Of a stretch of DNA of 50,041 nt, positions 24,981-34,728 are shown in pieces. The notes under the pieces were generated by a model. It was not told the DNA's origin. It was given only the letters and a program-made list of their open reading frames with translations, and searched no databases. This DNA comes from Haliea sp. (GTDB taxonomy: Bacteria; Pseudomonadota; Gammaproteobacteria; Pseudomonadales; Halieaceae). Where the stretch lies: NCBI GenBank assembly GCA_002862465.1, contig PKDD01000096.1:1-50041 (forward strand), in the 5' to 3' direction. The position numbers were made by a program, and so were the translations under genes. The first letter of the stretch is position 1; each line of letters opens with the position of its first letter.

Positions 24981-26216
24981 ATGACAGACGCATGGATTAT
25001 CGACGCCTGCCGCACACCGCGCGGCATTGGCAAGAAGGGCAAAGGCGCCCTTGCAGACCAGCATCCACAGCATCTCGGTGCCACAGTGCTCAAAGCCATC
25101 GCTGAACGCAATGACCTAAATACTGCCGATGTAGATGATGTGATTTTTGGCACCAGCTCCCAGAGAGGGCGCCAAAGTGGCGACTTGGCCCGCATGTCTG
25201 CACTGGAAGCGGGCTATGATATTCGATCCAGCGGCATGACCCTAGATCGTTTCTGCGGCTCCGGCATCACCTCCGTAAATCTAGCGGCCATGAGCATCAT
25301 GTCTGGAACCGAAGATTTGGTGATTGGCGGCGGCGCGGAAATGATGTCCACATATGGCGAGGAAGGTGCCACACCCACGCCGTTTCTCGATAATGGCAAT
25401 TTGGCACTGCGCGCCTTGCATCCCCAGCCGCATCAGGGCGTCTGCGCCGACGCAATTGCGAGCATGGAGGGTATCGACAGGCAAGCGTTGGACGCCCTCG
25501 CATACGTATCGCAGCAACGAGCAGCCAATGCTATCGACAATGGCTACTTCGACAAGAGTTTGGTATCTGTCCATTCTATCGATGGAACACTAGCCCTAGA
25601 TAAAGAGCAATTTCCCCGCCCGCAAACAACCCTTGAGGGCCTAGCTGAACTGAAGGCTTCATTTGCGCCGATCGCGGATTATCCGTTAGATGAGAGTGGC
25701 ATAACGTACCGAAGTATGGTGCTAGAAAAATATCCGGATCTGCAAATCACCCACATGCACCATGCTGGCAACTCATCCGGCGTAGTCGATGGTGCGGGTG
25801 CAGTCCTGCTGGCCTCTCCCGAATATGCCAAATCGCACGGCATGAAGCCAAGAGCGCGGATTAAAGCAATGTGCAACATGGGTGATTGCCCTACGCTGAT
25901 GCTGAACGCTCCGGTCCCAGCGGCGAGGAAAGTACTGATGAAAGCTGGTCTATCGATCGATGACATCGACCTTTTTGAAATCAATGAGGCTTTTTCTGTA
26001 GTCGCGGAAAAATTCATCCGTGACTTACAGCTTGACCGCGATAGGGTCAATGTTAACGGTGGCGCTATGGCACTGGGCCACCCAATAGGAGCAACCGGAG
26101 CATTGTTGATTGGCACCGTGCTGGATGAATTAGAGCGCAGAGACCAGCAGTTTGGCCTGATCACTATGTGCGCTGCCGGCGGCATGGCGCCCGCAATCAT
26201 CATCGAGCGTATTTAA
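24981..26216 (+). CDS. Thiolase (acetyl-CoA C-acyltransferase)
   Basis: A 411-residue thiolase with all catalytic parts. The nucleophile is Cys92 in LDRFCGSGITSVN. ALGHPIGATGA provides the active-site His, and MCAAGGMAPAII provides the second Cys near the C-terminus. NEAFSVVAEKF is the usual NEAFA-type loop. It should cleave 3-oxoacyl-CoA with CoA to give acetyl- or propionyl-CoA and a shorter acyl-CoA. The ATG at 24981 is preceded by GGAG. It is 11 bases after the crotonase gene and is followed by a hairpin and then the ACAD gene. Confidence 0.92.
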   Translation: MTDAWIIDACRTPRGIGKKGKGALADQHPQHLGATVLKAIAERNDLNTADVDDVIFGTSSQRGRQSGDLARMSALEAGYDIRSSGMTLDRFCGSGITSVNLAAMSIMSGTEDLVIGGGAEMMSTYGEEGATPTPFLDNGNLALRALHPQPHQGVCADAIASMEGIDRQALDALAYVSQQRAANAIDNGYFDKSLVSVHSIDGTLALDKEQFPRPQTTLEGLAELKASFAPIADYPLDESGITYRSMVLEKYPDLQITHMHHAGNSSGVVDGAGAVLLASPEYAKSHGMKPRARIKAMCNMGDCPTLMLNAPVPAARKVLMKAGLSIDDIDLFEINEAFSVVAEKFIRDLQLDRDRVNVNGGAMALGHPIGATGALLIGTVLDELERRDQQFGLITMCAAGGMAPAIIIERI

Positions 26217-26226
26217 CACACCCGCT

Positions 26227-26252
26227 ACGTGGCGATAATTCTATCGCCACGT
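26227..26252 (+). terminator. Perfect hairpin between thiolase and ACAD genes
   Basis: A perfect 11-base inverted repeat ACGTGGCGATA / TATCGCCACGT with loop ATTC. No proper T-run follows (CATTTCACC), so it may be a weak terminator, a processing or stabilising stem, or an operator. Confidence 0.45.
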
Positions 26253-26277
26253 CATTTCACCAACTGCGGAGAGCCGC

Positions 26278-27504
26278 GTGTTCGATTTTAGTGAAAAATC
26301 TCGCAGGTATCAGCATCAGCTTGATGCATTTATGGCGCAAAACATCTACCCCAGAGAAGAAGAATACGCCGCCCAATTGCACGGCGCAGAAAGTCGTTAT
26401 GACTACCTGCCAATCATGCACGAACTCAAGACTAAGGCACAAGAACAGGGTTTGTGGAATTTGTTCATTCCGCCTTCACTGGCCGAGTTCAGCGATCATG
26501 GAGGCCTCAGCAATTTTGACTATGCACCACTGGCCGAAACCATGGGTCGGGTATTATGGTCTCCCGAAGTGTTCAACTGCAATGCGCCGGACACGGGCAA
26601 TATGGAGGTCTTCATGAAGTATGCGACGCCCGAACAACAGGCACAGTGGCTAACCCCACTTCTTGCCGGCGAAATTCGATCGTCCTACGCCATGACAGAA
26701 CCACAGGTAGCCTCGTCAGATGCCACTAACGTAGAACTCAGTATCGTACCTGAGGGCAATCAGTGGGTGTTAAACGGTCGCAAGTGGTTTATCACCGGCG
26801 CCTTGTATGAGCGCACTCGAATATTTATCGTCATGGGAAAATCGGATCCACATAACCCCAATCGTCATAAACAACAGACCCAGGTGTTGGTACCCAAGAA
26901 CACACCCGGATTGCAATTAATCCGCCCCCTAACCACGCTTGGGTATGACGACGCGCCTATCGGACATGCTGAGATCGTGTTTGATAATGTCCGGGTACCG
27001 CTGGACAATGTGTTGCTAGGCCCGGGCCGAGGTTTTGAAATTGCTCAAGGACGCCTCGGCCCAGGCCGCATTCATCACTGCATGCGACTTGTAGGTGCTG
27101 CACAGCGTTCACTTGAGCTTGCATGTAAACGCGTTGCATCGCGCACCACCTTTGGACGCAAACTCAGCCAGCACCAATCCGTCCGTGAGGATATCGCCCG
27201 GTGTTTTTCTGAAATCGAAATGGCCCGCTTACTGATACTGAAAACCTGCAAGAAAATGGATGAAGCTGGCGCATCGGGCGCGCTGGACATGATCGCGGCG
27301 AGCAAAACCACCGTGCCGCTGATGGTGCAAAATATAATCGACCGATGCATGCAAATGCATGGCGCTGCGGGTTTAACCGCAGATTACGGCATGGCAGAGG
27401 CATTTAACTATGCCCGCTGGTGCCGTCAGGCCGACGGCCCTGACCAGGTTCACCAAATGGCACTAGGCAAGATGGTGATTATGCGCTACGCCCATGATCT
27501 GTGA
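26278..27504 (+). CDS. ACAD10/11-type acyl-CoA dehydrogenase
   Basis: A 408-residue dehydrogenase. Its signature segments are those of the ACAD10/11 branch: PEVFNCNAPDTGNMEVFMKY, SSYAMTEPQVASSDATNVE, WVLNGRKWFITGAL, GYDDAPIGHAEIVFDNVRVP, GRGFEIAQGRLGPGRIHHCMRLVG and a final ADGPDQVHQMALGK in place of the usual YEGTSE. In this group the protein works on 4-phosphoacyl-CoA, eliminating phosphate to form the enoyl-CoA. The kinase in the same cluster (23113) is the other half of the two-step reaction, encoded separately. The GTG at 26278 has GGAG nine bases before it. A regulatory hairpin precedes the gene. Confidence 0.9.
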   Translation: MFDFSEKSRRYQHQLDAFMAQNIYPREEEYAAQLHGAESRYDYLPIMHELKTKAQEQGLWNLFIPPSLAEFSDHGGLSNFDYAPLAETMGRVLWSPEVFNCNAPDTGNMEVFMKYATPEQQAQWLTPLLAGEIRSSYAMTEPQVASSDATNVELSIVPEGNQWVLNGRKWFITGALYERTRIFIVMGKSDPHNPNRHKQQTQVLVPKNTPGLQLIRPLTTLGYDDAPIGHAEIVFDNVRVPLDNVLLGPGRGFEIAQGRLGPGRIHHCMRLVGAAQRSLELACKRVASRTTFGRKLSQHQSVREDIARCFSEIEMARLLILKTCKKMDEAGASGALDMIAASKTTVPLMVQNIIDRCMQMHGAAGLTADYGMAEAFNYARWCRQADGPDQVHQMALGKMVIMRYAHDL

Positions 27505-27617
27505 GCATACATTACAGGAGCTTTACTGGAGCAGAGTGCGCGATACCTTTCTTCGACGAGCCATACACACAGATGAACCACTCGAATTGAAGCCGACAGT
27601 CAGTTAAGCTCAACCCT

Positions 27618-28418
27618 ATGGATTTAAAAGTACTTGCCCTACCTCTGTTTGCTTTACTGATTCTGACTGAAGCCGTTGTCACCGGTTTACGCGGCAGCAA
27701 TGCCTATGCGTGGCAGGACTTCGGTGGCTCCATGTCCCAGCTAGGCATGAACATCGTTGTAAAGCTCGGTTTCGACATTTTAGTCGTCGCACTGTATTTC
27801 TTACTTTATCAGTACCGGCTGTTCGATATACCCAACGGTCCTTTGCAATGGCTTTTCACGCTGCTGGTGCTTGACTTTCTGTTCTATTGGTACCATCGCG
27901 CTTCGCACCGTGTGCGTTTTCTGTGGTGCGCTCATGTGGTCCACCACTCCAGTGAGCGCATGAACTTCGGCACAGCGTTGCGCCAGTCTCCTACCGGACC
28001 ACTGACGATAGTACTTTTTTACTGGCCACTACCGCTGCTGGGTTTTCATCCGCTGGTCATTGCCAGTGCTGGCGCGATTGCCACCATTTATGGCTTCTGG
28101 ACGCACACTGAAACCGTTAAAAAACTGCCGCGGCCCTTCGAATGGTTGTTTGTTACGCCCTCTCACCACCGCGCGCACCACGGTTCCAACCCGGAATATA
28201 TCGACAAAAATTACGCCAACTTGCTGATTATTTGGGATCGCTTATTTGGCACCTTCGAGCCCGAGGTAGCCCCGGTGCGTTATGGGTTGACCGATAACAT
28301 CAACACCTACAACCCATTAAAAATTGCCTTCACAGAATGGCATAAGTTATTTCGGGATACAGTGCATGCCAAATCCATGGCGTCGGCTAGACGGCTGTGG
28401 ACCGCTCCCCCAGACTAA
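27618..28418 (+). CDS. Fatty acid hydroxylase superfamily membrane protein (sterol desaturase-like)
   Basis: A 266-residue integral membrane protein with about four hydrophobic helices. It carries the histidine clusters of non-haem di-iron hydroxylases and desaturases: HRASH (93-97), HVVHHSSE (106-113), an isolated His163 in WTHTE and HHRAHHG (183-189). The sequence SPTGPLTIVLFYWPLPLLGFHPL and FVTPSHHRAHHGSNPEYIDKNYANLLIIWDRLFGTF fit the sterol desaturase/fatty acid hydroxylase family. It would use O2 and reducing power from an unknown donor to hydroxylate a lipid. It follows the ACAD gene after 113 bases and converges with the patatin gene. Confidence 0.9.
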   Translation: MDLKVLALPLFALLILTEAVVTGLRGSNAYAWQDFGGSMSQLGMNIVVKLGFDILVVALYFLLYQYRLFDIPNGPLQWLFTLLVLDFLFYWYHRASHRVRFLWCAHVVHHSSERMNFGTALRQSPTGPLTIVLFYWPLPLLGFHPLVIASAGAIATIYGFWTHTETVKKLPRPFEWLFVTPSHHRAHHGSNPEYIDKNYANLLIIWDRLFGTFEPEVAPVRYGLTDNINTYNPLKIAFTEWHKLFRDTVHAKSMASARRLWTAPPD

Positions 28419-28448
28419 AACTAGGGCTCGGAGACTTCAGTTGAACCG

Positions 28449-30149
28449 CTATGCCATCTGCCGAGCGCGGGCTACGTCCTTTCCAGCCGCTTTATCGACA
28501 TCGACAGGCTTTGACGCCGGTATAACCTGCTTTCGTCGCGTGGCAGACTTTTTCTTCGTAGCCATCTTCGCTGGCTTAGACCGCACTCGCTGCTTGCGCG
28601 AGGCATTTTGGTCTAACTTTGTCGGTGATGGACGACGCCGCGAGCTGCGCGGGCGATAATATTCAGAGCCGTCAGGCCGGAGGTCACCCTGCTCAAAGCG
28701 GGTCAAGATCTCCTCCATAGTGCGACTAATTCTAGTACAGATACGGATTGCTTCCACGGCGGGAAACGTCGAGTTTTCGCCACCCTCCATCAACTCTACC
28801 AAATCCTCCTCAGACAGATGCGATAACAACTTGGCGGGGTTGTACCAGCTAAAGTTGGGAGTGATATTAATATCGCCACTGTACTGTTGATCTATCAATC
28901 CATGCATACTGCTAACCAACATATTAACCCGCGGCCAGCTATCCCCACGCTTTTGTGCAGCACCCCGGTACAAGTTTAGGACCTCTCGGCCCACACCCAT
29001 CCCTATCGTACCCAAGGCTGCACCCACTGTACCGCGCTCTCCGTTCTTGTTTAAGAACGGTATAGCAATTGGGTTCACCATGCTGACAATGAAGTGGTTA
29101 GTGCTATATAGCCGCTGTAAGCGTTTTGCGGGAAGATCATCAGCAATTGAGCCATCCACCCATTTTTGGTTGGGTAGGTACGGCTGCGCCTCCCCATGCT
29201 GATTCTTTGCCATCAACATAACGGGAGGAAACACTCCCGGTACCGCGCAGGACGCCATCACTGCAGAGCGCAAATACACATTGGGTGACGTGATGGCATT
29301 CAACAAGCGCGACTGCTGGTGTAATTCTGCTGGCGCGATTGATATACTGATTTGCCTTCCACTCATTTCATATGCTTCATGAAAGGTCACATCAGGGATC
29401 ATTCGATCAATCATCTTCTCAAGATCACTCACTTCTATACGTGGGTTAGCGCCAAAAAACATTTTAGAAAATACGCTGGCCTCCTGCTCGGCTTCAGAGA
29501 CCACGTTAGCGGGCTCATAGAAATACTCTAGCTCTTTATCGGTGTGCGTGCCGATGACTGCCGCCACCAAGGCGCCAGCACTAGAACCAGAAATAACTCG
29601 AGGCAGCAGACCTTCATTTAACAACGTCTTGACAACACCCATATGGTAAAAACCCAGCACTCCGCCGCCACTCAGCATAAGCGCAGAACGACCAAAACAG
29701 ATATTGGCACGATAAAAAAAATCGAGCTTTTGCTGTGTCGTAATCTCGTCGCACTCGAGCTCTGCGAGAAATCGCAGAGAGTCGTCAACCTCATCAACAT
29801 ACTGCTCTATCAAAGTTTTGGTCCCAAACTTTGCTTGGCTATAGAGACTATGCCGGCCCATACCGCCTAAGTTTCCATGAATACCCTCATTAAGGGTAAA
29901 CAAAAGTCCCTGGTAATCCTGTCGCGCACGCAAATAACGCAATTTGTCGAGGCGCAATCGAATCTGAGAATGATCGTACTGACTGGTCTTGTCTATGCCT
30001 CGCCATCGTTTCTGTCCAGATATTTCATCATGCTGCTGAGCACACTCACTCCACAGTTTATAAGTAACGGCCTTATCCATCTGCTTCTGAAGATTCTTTA
30101 ACTTGCGTGATTTCAACAATGCGATACCTATAAAATTTAGTGCGACCAT
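28449..30149 (-). CDS. Patatin-like phospholipase
   Basis: A 566-residue patatin protein. The N-terminal region (about 1-150) resembles the DUF3336 part of TGL-type lipases. The patatin core follows, with the oxyanion-type LSGGGVLGFYHMG near 159-171, the nucleophile Ser190 in GSSAG and the catalytic Asp332 in WVDGSIADDLP. After about 490 the protein becomes very basic (KKKSATRRKQVIPASKP and similar), a tail not seen in most relatives and possibly for nucleic-acid or membrane binding. Likely a cytoplasmic or inner-membrane-associated lipid acyl hydrolase. The ATG at 30149 is preceded by AAAGGGAAG. It converges with the hydroxylase gene with a 30-base gap. Confidence 0.9.
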   Translation of the reverse strand: MVALNFIGIALLKSRKLKNLQKQMDKAVTYKLWSECAQQHDEISGQKRWRGIDKTSQYDHSQIRLRLDKLRYLRARQDYQGLLFTLNEGIHGNLGGMGRHSLYSQAKFGTKTLIEQYVDEVDDSLRFLAELECDEITTQQKLDFFYRANICFGRSALMLSGGGVLGFYHMGVVKTLLNEGLLPRVISGSSAGALVAAVIGTHTDKELEYFYEPANVVSEAEQEASVFSKMFFGANPRIEVSDLEKMIDRMIPDVTFHEAYEMSGRQISISIAPAELHQQSRLLNAITSPNVYLRSAVMASCAVPGVFPPVMLMAKNQHGEAQPYLPNQKWVDGSIADDLPAKRLQRLYSTNHFIVSMVNPIAIPFLNKNGERGTVGAALGTIGMGVGREVLNLYRGAAQKRGDSWPRVNMLVSSMHGLIDQQYSGDINITPNFSWYNPAKLLSHLSEEDLVELMEGGENSTFPAVEAIRICTRISRTMEEILTRFEQGDLRPDGSEYYRPRSSRRRPSPTKLDQNASRKQRVRSKPAKMATKKKSATRRKQVIPASKPVDVDKAAGKDVARARQMA

Positions 30150-30387
30150 CTTCCCTTTCTGAGGCTAGCATAAGCGAAATAAACACTAACGCATAGCATC
30201 CAATAAGCCTTGTACTTCAGTGCGGATATATATCGCCTTAGACTGGTCAAGTTTCCACGTATTCACCACTAAAACCACAAGCTTTTGGCACAATTTGGCC
30301 TCGACTAGTGCGCGCCATGCTTAAAGGAACTATCATAGCGGTTCAGGTATGCAGATGACGGCAACAATAACATAAGGGGACCAAGCC

Positions 30388-31455
30388 TTGCGCGCTTACT
30401 TATTCATCGTCCTTTTACTAATACTTATTTTCGGCAGTATTGCTGCGTTTTTATACAACAAGTTCTCCAGTCTAGCCGGCATGGATTTTACCCCGCCGCC
30501 CATCACCATCGCCGCCGCCACTGCACAATCCGCAGTCTGGCCTGCCGAACTCGACGCTGTTGGCACCATTCGAGCCGCTCGAGGCGTGCAATTGAGTGCT
30601 GAAACCAGCGGCGAAGTCATATTCATTAACGTAGAGTCTGGCGAAAAGGTCAGTGCTGGGCAATCTATACTCACTCTCAACAACGGCAAAGAAAGGGCTG
30701 GCCGCCTTCGAGAGCAGGCAAATTTAAAACTAGCGAGGCAGTTATATGAGCGGGATGCTCGACTGGTAAAGCAAAAATCTATACCGCAAAGCCAGTATGA
30801 CCGATCATTAGCTGACCTAGAGAGCGCTATTGCTCAATTGGCTCAGACCGAAGCTCAATTGAGCGACAAAAGTATTATCGCACCCTTTGACGGCACTATT
30901 GGAATTTTCAAGGTTAAAGTCGGAGATTACATTGAGTCCGGCACACCAATTACCAACCTGCAGGACCTAAGCGAATTGGAGATCGATTTTTCTGTGCCTG
31001 ATCGATACTACCCCAGTCTGCGACCAGGATTAAAAATTGCCGTACATGTGGCGGCTTTTCCAGAAAGAGTCCTAGAGGCAACACTGAGCGCGCTTGACTC
31101 CACGGTAGATAGCGGCAGCCGCAACCTTATGCTCCGCGCGAGTTTAGAAAACAGCGACGGTATTCTGCCAGGAATGTTTGCACGACTAGTTATCGATCTT
31201 GACCAACCGACGAGAGTAGTCACTGTTCCAGAAACTGCGGTTACCTACTCATTACATGGCAACACTATCTACGTGCTTTCTCAGGGAAAGGGAGAGACGA
31301 CTGTACAGCCACGCGTGGTGAAAACCGGAGCAACACGGAATGGACAGACCGCTATTATTGAGGGTCTTCTTAGCAGCGAATGGGTCGCTACTGTCGGGCA
31401 AAATAAATTGTACCGCGGTGCCCGCGTCACTATTGATGACACTGTGAAGCTCTGA
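30388..31455 (+). CDS. RND efflux periplasmic adaptor (membrane fusion protein)
   Basis: A 355-residue MFP-family adaptor. A single N-terminal membrane helix (2-22, no lipobox Cys) is followed by a lipoyl-like half (GVQLSAETSGEVIFINVESGEKVSAGQSILTL), a coiled hairpin (about 105-160) and a beta-barrel (SIIAPFDGTIGIFKVKVGDYIESGTPI onward). The start is a TTG with GGGGA seven bases upstream. It connects the inner-membrane pump to an outer-membrane channel and is followed after 6 bases by the pump gene. No outer membrane TolC-like gene lies in the window, so the channel must be recruited from elsewhere. Confidence 0.9.
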   Translation: MRAYLFIVLLLILIFGSIAAFLYNKFSSLAGMDFTPPPITIAAATAQSAVWPAELDAVGTIRAARGVQLSAETSGEVIFINVESGEKVSAGQSILTLNNGKERAGRLREQANLKLARQLYERDARLVKQKSIPQSQYDRSLADLESAIAQLAQTEAQLSDKSIIAPFDGTIGIFKVKVGDYIESGTPITNLQDLSELEIDFSVPDRYYPSLRPGLKIAVHVAAFPERVLEATLSALDSTVDSGSRNLMLRASLENSDGILPGMFARLVIDLDQPTRVVTVPETAVTYSLHGNTIYVLSQGKGETTVQPRVVKTGATRNGQTAIIEGLLSSEWVATVGQNKLYRGARVTIDDTVKL

Positions 31456-31461
31456 CCCCAC

Positions 31462-34400
31462 ATGGCCTTTACCGACCACTTTATAAAACGCCCTGTGCTG
31501 GCCATTGTAGTCAGCAGCCTGCTGCTATTGCTCGGTGGCACCGCTTTGTCTCGGATCAATTTGCGTGAATTCCCTGAGATAGAGCGCAGTGTGATCTATA
31601 TTGCGACGATTTTCCGCGGGGCCAGCGCCCGCACTGTTCAGAGTTTTGTCACGACGCCTCTGCAGGTCAGTATTGCCGGCGCGCGCGGCATTGAGTATAT
31701 GAATTCTACAAGTCATCCGAGCATCTCGGATATCGAAGTCCATGTGCGTCTGGGAGAGAACAGCAGTGACGTGCTGTCGGAGGTTATCGCTAAAGTCAAT
31801 GAAGCGCGGGGAGATCTGCCGCGCGAGATTGACGATCCTGTCGTCACTACCGTTAGCGGTGGTGACGCCATGATGTACCTAGCATTCTTCAGCGAACAAA
31901 TGACACCGCACCAAATTACCGACTACCTCCTTCGTAATGTGCAACCCCAACTTGCCACGCTTGAAGGTGTTGGCAAAGCAAATATCTTTGGGCGCTTTCT
32001 AGCCATGCGTGTGTGGCTAGATCCTGTCCGCATGGCAGCACTTGGAGTTACCGCAACGGACATAAGCGATTCTATCCAGCGAGATAATTATATATCTACC
32101 TCTGGCGATACAGAAGGAGGACTCGTTCGAGCCACCGTCGACGCTCGCACTAACATGAAAAGCGTCGCTGACTTTAATAAATTAGTTGTCCGTCAGGTGG
32201 GTGAGAAAAAGATTAGATTGGGTGATGTGGCAGACGTTGAATTGGCGGCAGAGACCTCTCAGCTCAAAACGCTATCCAGTGGACGCGATGCAGTATTTAT
32301 GTCAATTGCTCAGTCACCTGACGCAAACCCGCTGGATGTTTCACGGGAAGTTCACGCGGCCCTTCCGAGTATCAGGGAAAACCTGCCCGCTGATATGGAG
32401 CTTTTCCTAGATTGGGACGGCAGCGTGGTCATCGACGAAGCATTAAAGGAGGTTATCACCACGCTGGCAGAAACCAGCTTAATTGTCATTCTGGTCATTT
32501 ACCTGTTTCTCGGTTCATTGAGAGTCGTATTAATCCCCCTCGTTGCAATACCTTTATCACTCATTGGAGTCGTGTTTTTGGTCATGGCGATGGGGTTCTC
32601 TCTTAATCTTCTCACATTATTGGCTATGGTTATCGCTATCGGGTTAGTCGTGGATGACGCTATCGTAGTGGTAGAGAATGTGCATAGGCACATCGAGATG
32701 GGCGCATCACCGCGAGAAGCCGCGTTAACAGGTGCTCGTGAAGTCGCTTTACCCGTGGTAGCCATGACCCTGACACTCGCAGCGGTCTATGCACCTATCA
32801 GCTTTATAGGCGGTCTAACTGGCGCCCTCTTCAGTGAGTTTGCTCTGACGCTCGCGGGGGCAGTTATCGTATCTGGTATCGTCGCGCTGACCCTTAGCCC
32901 AATGATGTGTTCCCGTGTACTGAAAGATAGCGAGCATCAGGGGCGCCTCGCCAACTGGCTTGACCGAAGTTTTGATCGGCTGAACGGTCAATATCGAAGA
33001 TTGCTATCGATCTGTCTGAAAGAGCGCGGAGCCGCTGTGCTATTCGCTGCCAGCATCCTAGCCAGTCTGCCCGTACTGTTCATGTTGGCGCAGCAAGAGC
33101 TGGCGCCTGAAGAGGATACCGGGGGTATCTACGTGACAGGTGTTTCCCCGCGCTATGCAAACATTGAATATACCGACTACTTCCTCAATGACGTAGTCAA
33201 CATCTGGAAGGGCATACCCGAGTTCAGCCATTCATGGCAGGTTATATCTCCCAACGGAAACTTCGGCGGCATTACTTTAAAACCCTGGTCTGAACGCCAG
33301 CGCAACCAACAAGAGGTGCATACCGAATTTCAAAAAAAACTCGGTGGGGTCGCCGGCATGCAGTTATTTTCTTTTGGCACACCGCCACTGCCGGGCTTCG
33401 ATGCAGGGTTACCTGTCAGCTTTGTGGTGGCTTCAACCGCAGGCTATGAAGAAGTCATGCGCGTGGGCGATGAACTAGTACAGGCAGCTAATGATTCAGG
33501 GTTGTTTATTTTCATTACTCAGTCACTAGATTTTGATCGTCCAGAGATCCGCGTCAACATCGACAGAGAGTTGGCGGCAGATTTGGGTATTTCTATGCAA
33601 GACATCGGACAGACGCTGTCTACGATGCTGGGCGAGTCGGAAATAAATCGCTTCAACTTAGAGGGACGCTCCTACAAAGTCATCCCTCAGGCTGCGAGAG
33701 ATTTCCGACTAACCAAGCAGGAAATGGAAAAATACTATGTCCGTACAACAAGTGATGAGCTTGTACCTCTGTCCGCAATTATATCGTTGGAGACAAATGC
33801 GGAGCCGAACGAGTTGACGCAGTATCAGCAGCTGAACAGCACTACGATACAAGGAATAATGATGCCACCCAATAGCCTGGGCACCGGACTAGGATTTCTT
33901 CGCGACAAGATGAAAGAGATCGCGCCAAAAAAATTCAAAGCTGGGTACACAGGCGCCTCGCAAAGATTCATGCAAGAGACGGGCGCCTTCCCCATCCTAT
34001 TTTTTCTGTCATTAGTTCTTATCTTTTTGGTACTCGCGGCACAGTTCAACAGCTTCCGAGATCCATTCATCGTATTACTCAGCGTGCCACTGTCAATATT
34101 TGGTGCAGCTGTGCCTATCGCCCTGGGTTTCGCTACACTAAATATTTATACCCAGATTGGCCTGCTGACATTAATAGGCCTGATCAGTAAACACGGCATT
34201 CTCATCGTTGAGTTTTCCAACAAACTCTCTTTGCAGGGCATGAGTCGTCGCGACGCGGTGCTCGAAGCGGCATCCCTTCGACTCCGCCCAATACTCATGA
34301 CCACATTTGCTACCGTCATGGGGGTGTGGCCGCTGGTTATTGCCACGGGGCCAGGTGCTAATAGCCGCTTCAGCATTGGGCTAATGATTACATCAGGTAT

Positions 34401-34515
34401 GCTGGTTGGCACTTTATTTACGCTGTTTCTTATCCCCGTATTTTATTTGCCTTTCACAAAGCGTGGAGTTACGTCGGAGCGTGAAAAAGGCTCTATGGCG
34501 CTGCCTCCCAACTAG
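31462..34515 (+). CDS. RND multidrug efflux permease
   Basis: A 1017-residue HAE1-type RND permease with 12 expected membrane helices and two large periplasmic loops. The opening, FTDHFIKRPVLAIVVSSLLLL, and the helix 4 proton-relay pair Asp398-Asp399 in AIGLVVDDAIVVVENVHRHIEMG are diagnostic. SEFALTLAGAVIVSGIVALTLSPMMCSRVL is the second conserved motif. It pumps substrates from the inner membrane or periplasm using the proton gradient. Substrates are unknown. It is co-transcribed with the adaptor gene. Confidence 0.95.
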   Translation: MAFTDHFIKRPVLAIVVSSLLLLLGGTALSRINLREFPEIERSVIYIATIFRGASARTVQSFVTTPLQVSIAGARGIEYMNSTSHPSISDIEVHVRLGENSSDVLSEVIAKVNEARGDLPREIDDPVVTTVSGGDAMMYLAFFSEQMTPHQITDYLLRNVQPQLATLEGVGKANIFGRFLAMRVWLDPVRMAALGVTATDISDSIQRDNYISTSGDTEGGLVRATVDARTNMKSVADFNKLVVRQVGEKKIRLGDVADVELAAETSQLKTLSSGRDAVFMSIAQSPDANPLDVSREVHAALPSIRENLPADMELFLDWDGSVVIDEALKEVITTLAETSLIVILVIYLFLGSLRVVLIPLVAIPLSLIGVVFLVMAMGFSLNLLTLLAMVIAIGLVVDDAIVVVENVHRHIEMGASPREAALTGAREVALPVVAMTLTLAAVYAPISFIGGLTGALFSEFALTLAGAVIVSGIVALTLSPMMCSRVLKDSEHQGRLANWLDRSFDRLNGQYRRLLSICLKERGAAVLFAASILASLPVLFMLAQQELAPEEDTGGIYVTGVSPRYANIEYTDYFLNDVVNIWKGIPEFSHSWQVISPNGNFGGITLKPWSERQRNQQEVHTEFQKKLGGVAGMQLFSFGTPPLPGFDAGLPVSFVVASTAGYEEVMRVGDELVQAANDSGLFIFITQSLDFDRPEIRVNIDRELAADLGISMQDIGQTLSTMLGESEINRFNLEGRSYKVIPQAARDFRLTKQEMEKYYVRTTSDELVPLSAIISLETNAEPNELTQYQQLNSTTIQGIMMPPNSLGTGLGFLRDKMKEIAPKKFKAGYTGASQRFMQETGAFPILFFLSLVLIFLVLAAQFNSFRDPFIVLLSVPLSIFGAAVPIALGFATLNIYTQIGLLTLIGLISKHGILIVEFSNKLSLQGMSRRDAVLEAASLRLRPILMTTFATVMGVWPLVIATGPGANSRFSIGLMITSGMLVGTLFTLFLIPVFYLPFTKRGVTSEREKGSMALPPN

Positions 34516-34522
34516 CTTCTCA

Positions 34523-34566
34523 ATGTAGACCACGCCCTCTCTAAAAAGGGCTCGAAATGTCTACAT
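34523..34566 (+). repeat. Nested inverted repeat downstream of the RND genes
   Basis: An outer 8-base pair ATGTAGAC / GTCTACAT encloses an inner GCCCT / AGGGC pair (34534-34538 and 34547-34551). There is no T-run, so this is a structured stem-loop more than a classical terminator. Confidence 0.5.
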
Positions 34567-34728
34567 GTCAAGCAAAGCTAGCCGTTCCCCGCTGTCTATG
34601 TTAATTCACAGCATCGTACCTTGCAGTACTCCTGTAGTTTGCGTTTGCTCACAGCAGCATACATATTTAGGCATCAAAGGCACACTAGGGTATATTTGAT
34701 CAACACCGCTTACGACAAGGCAATTATT

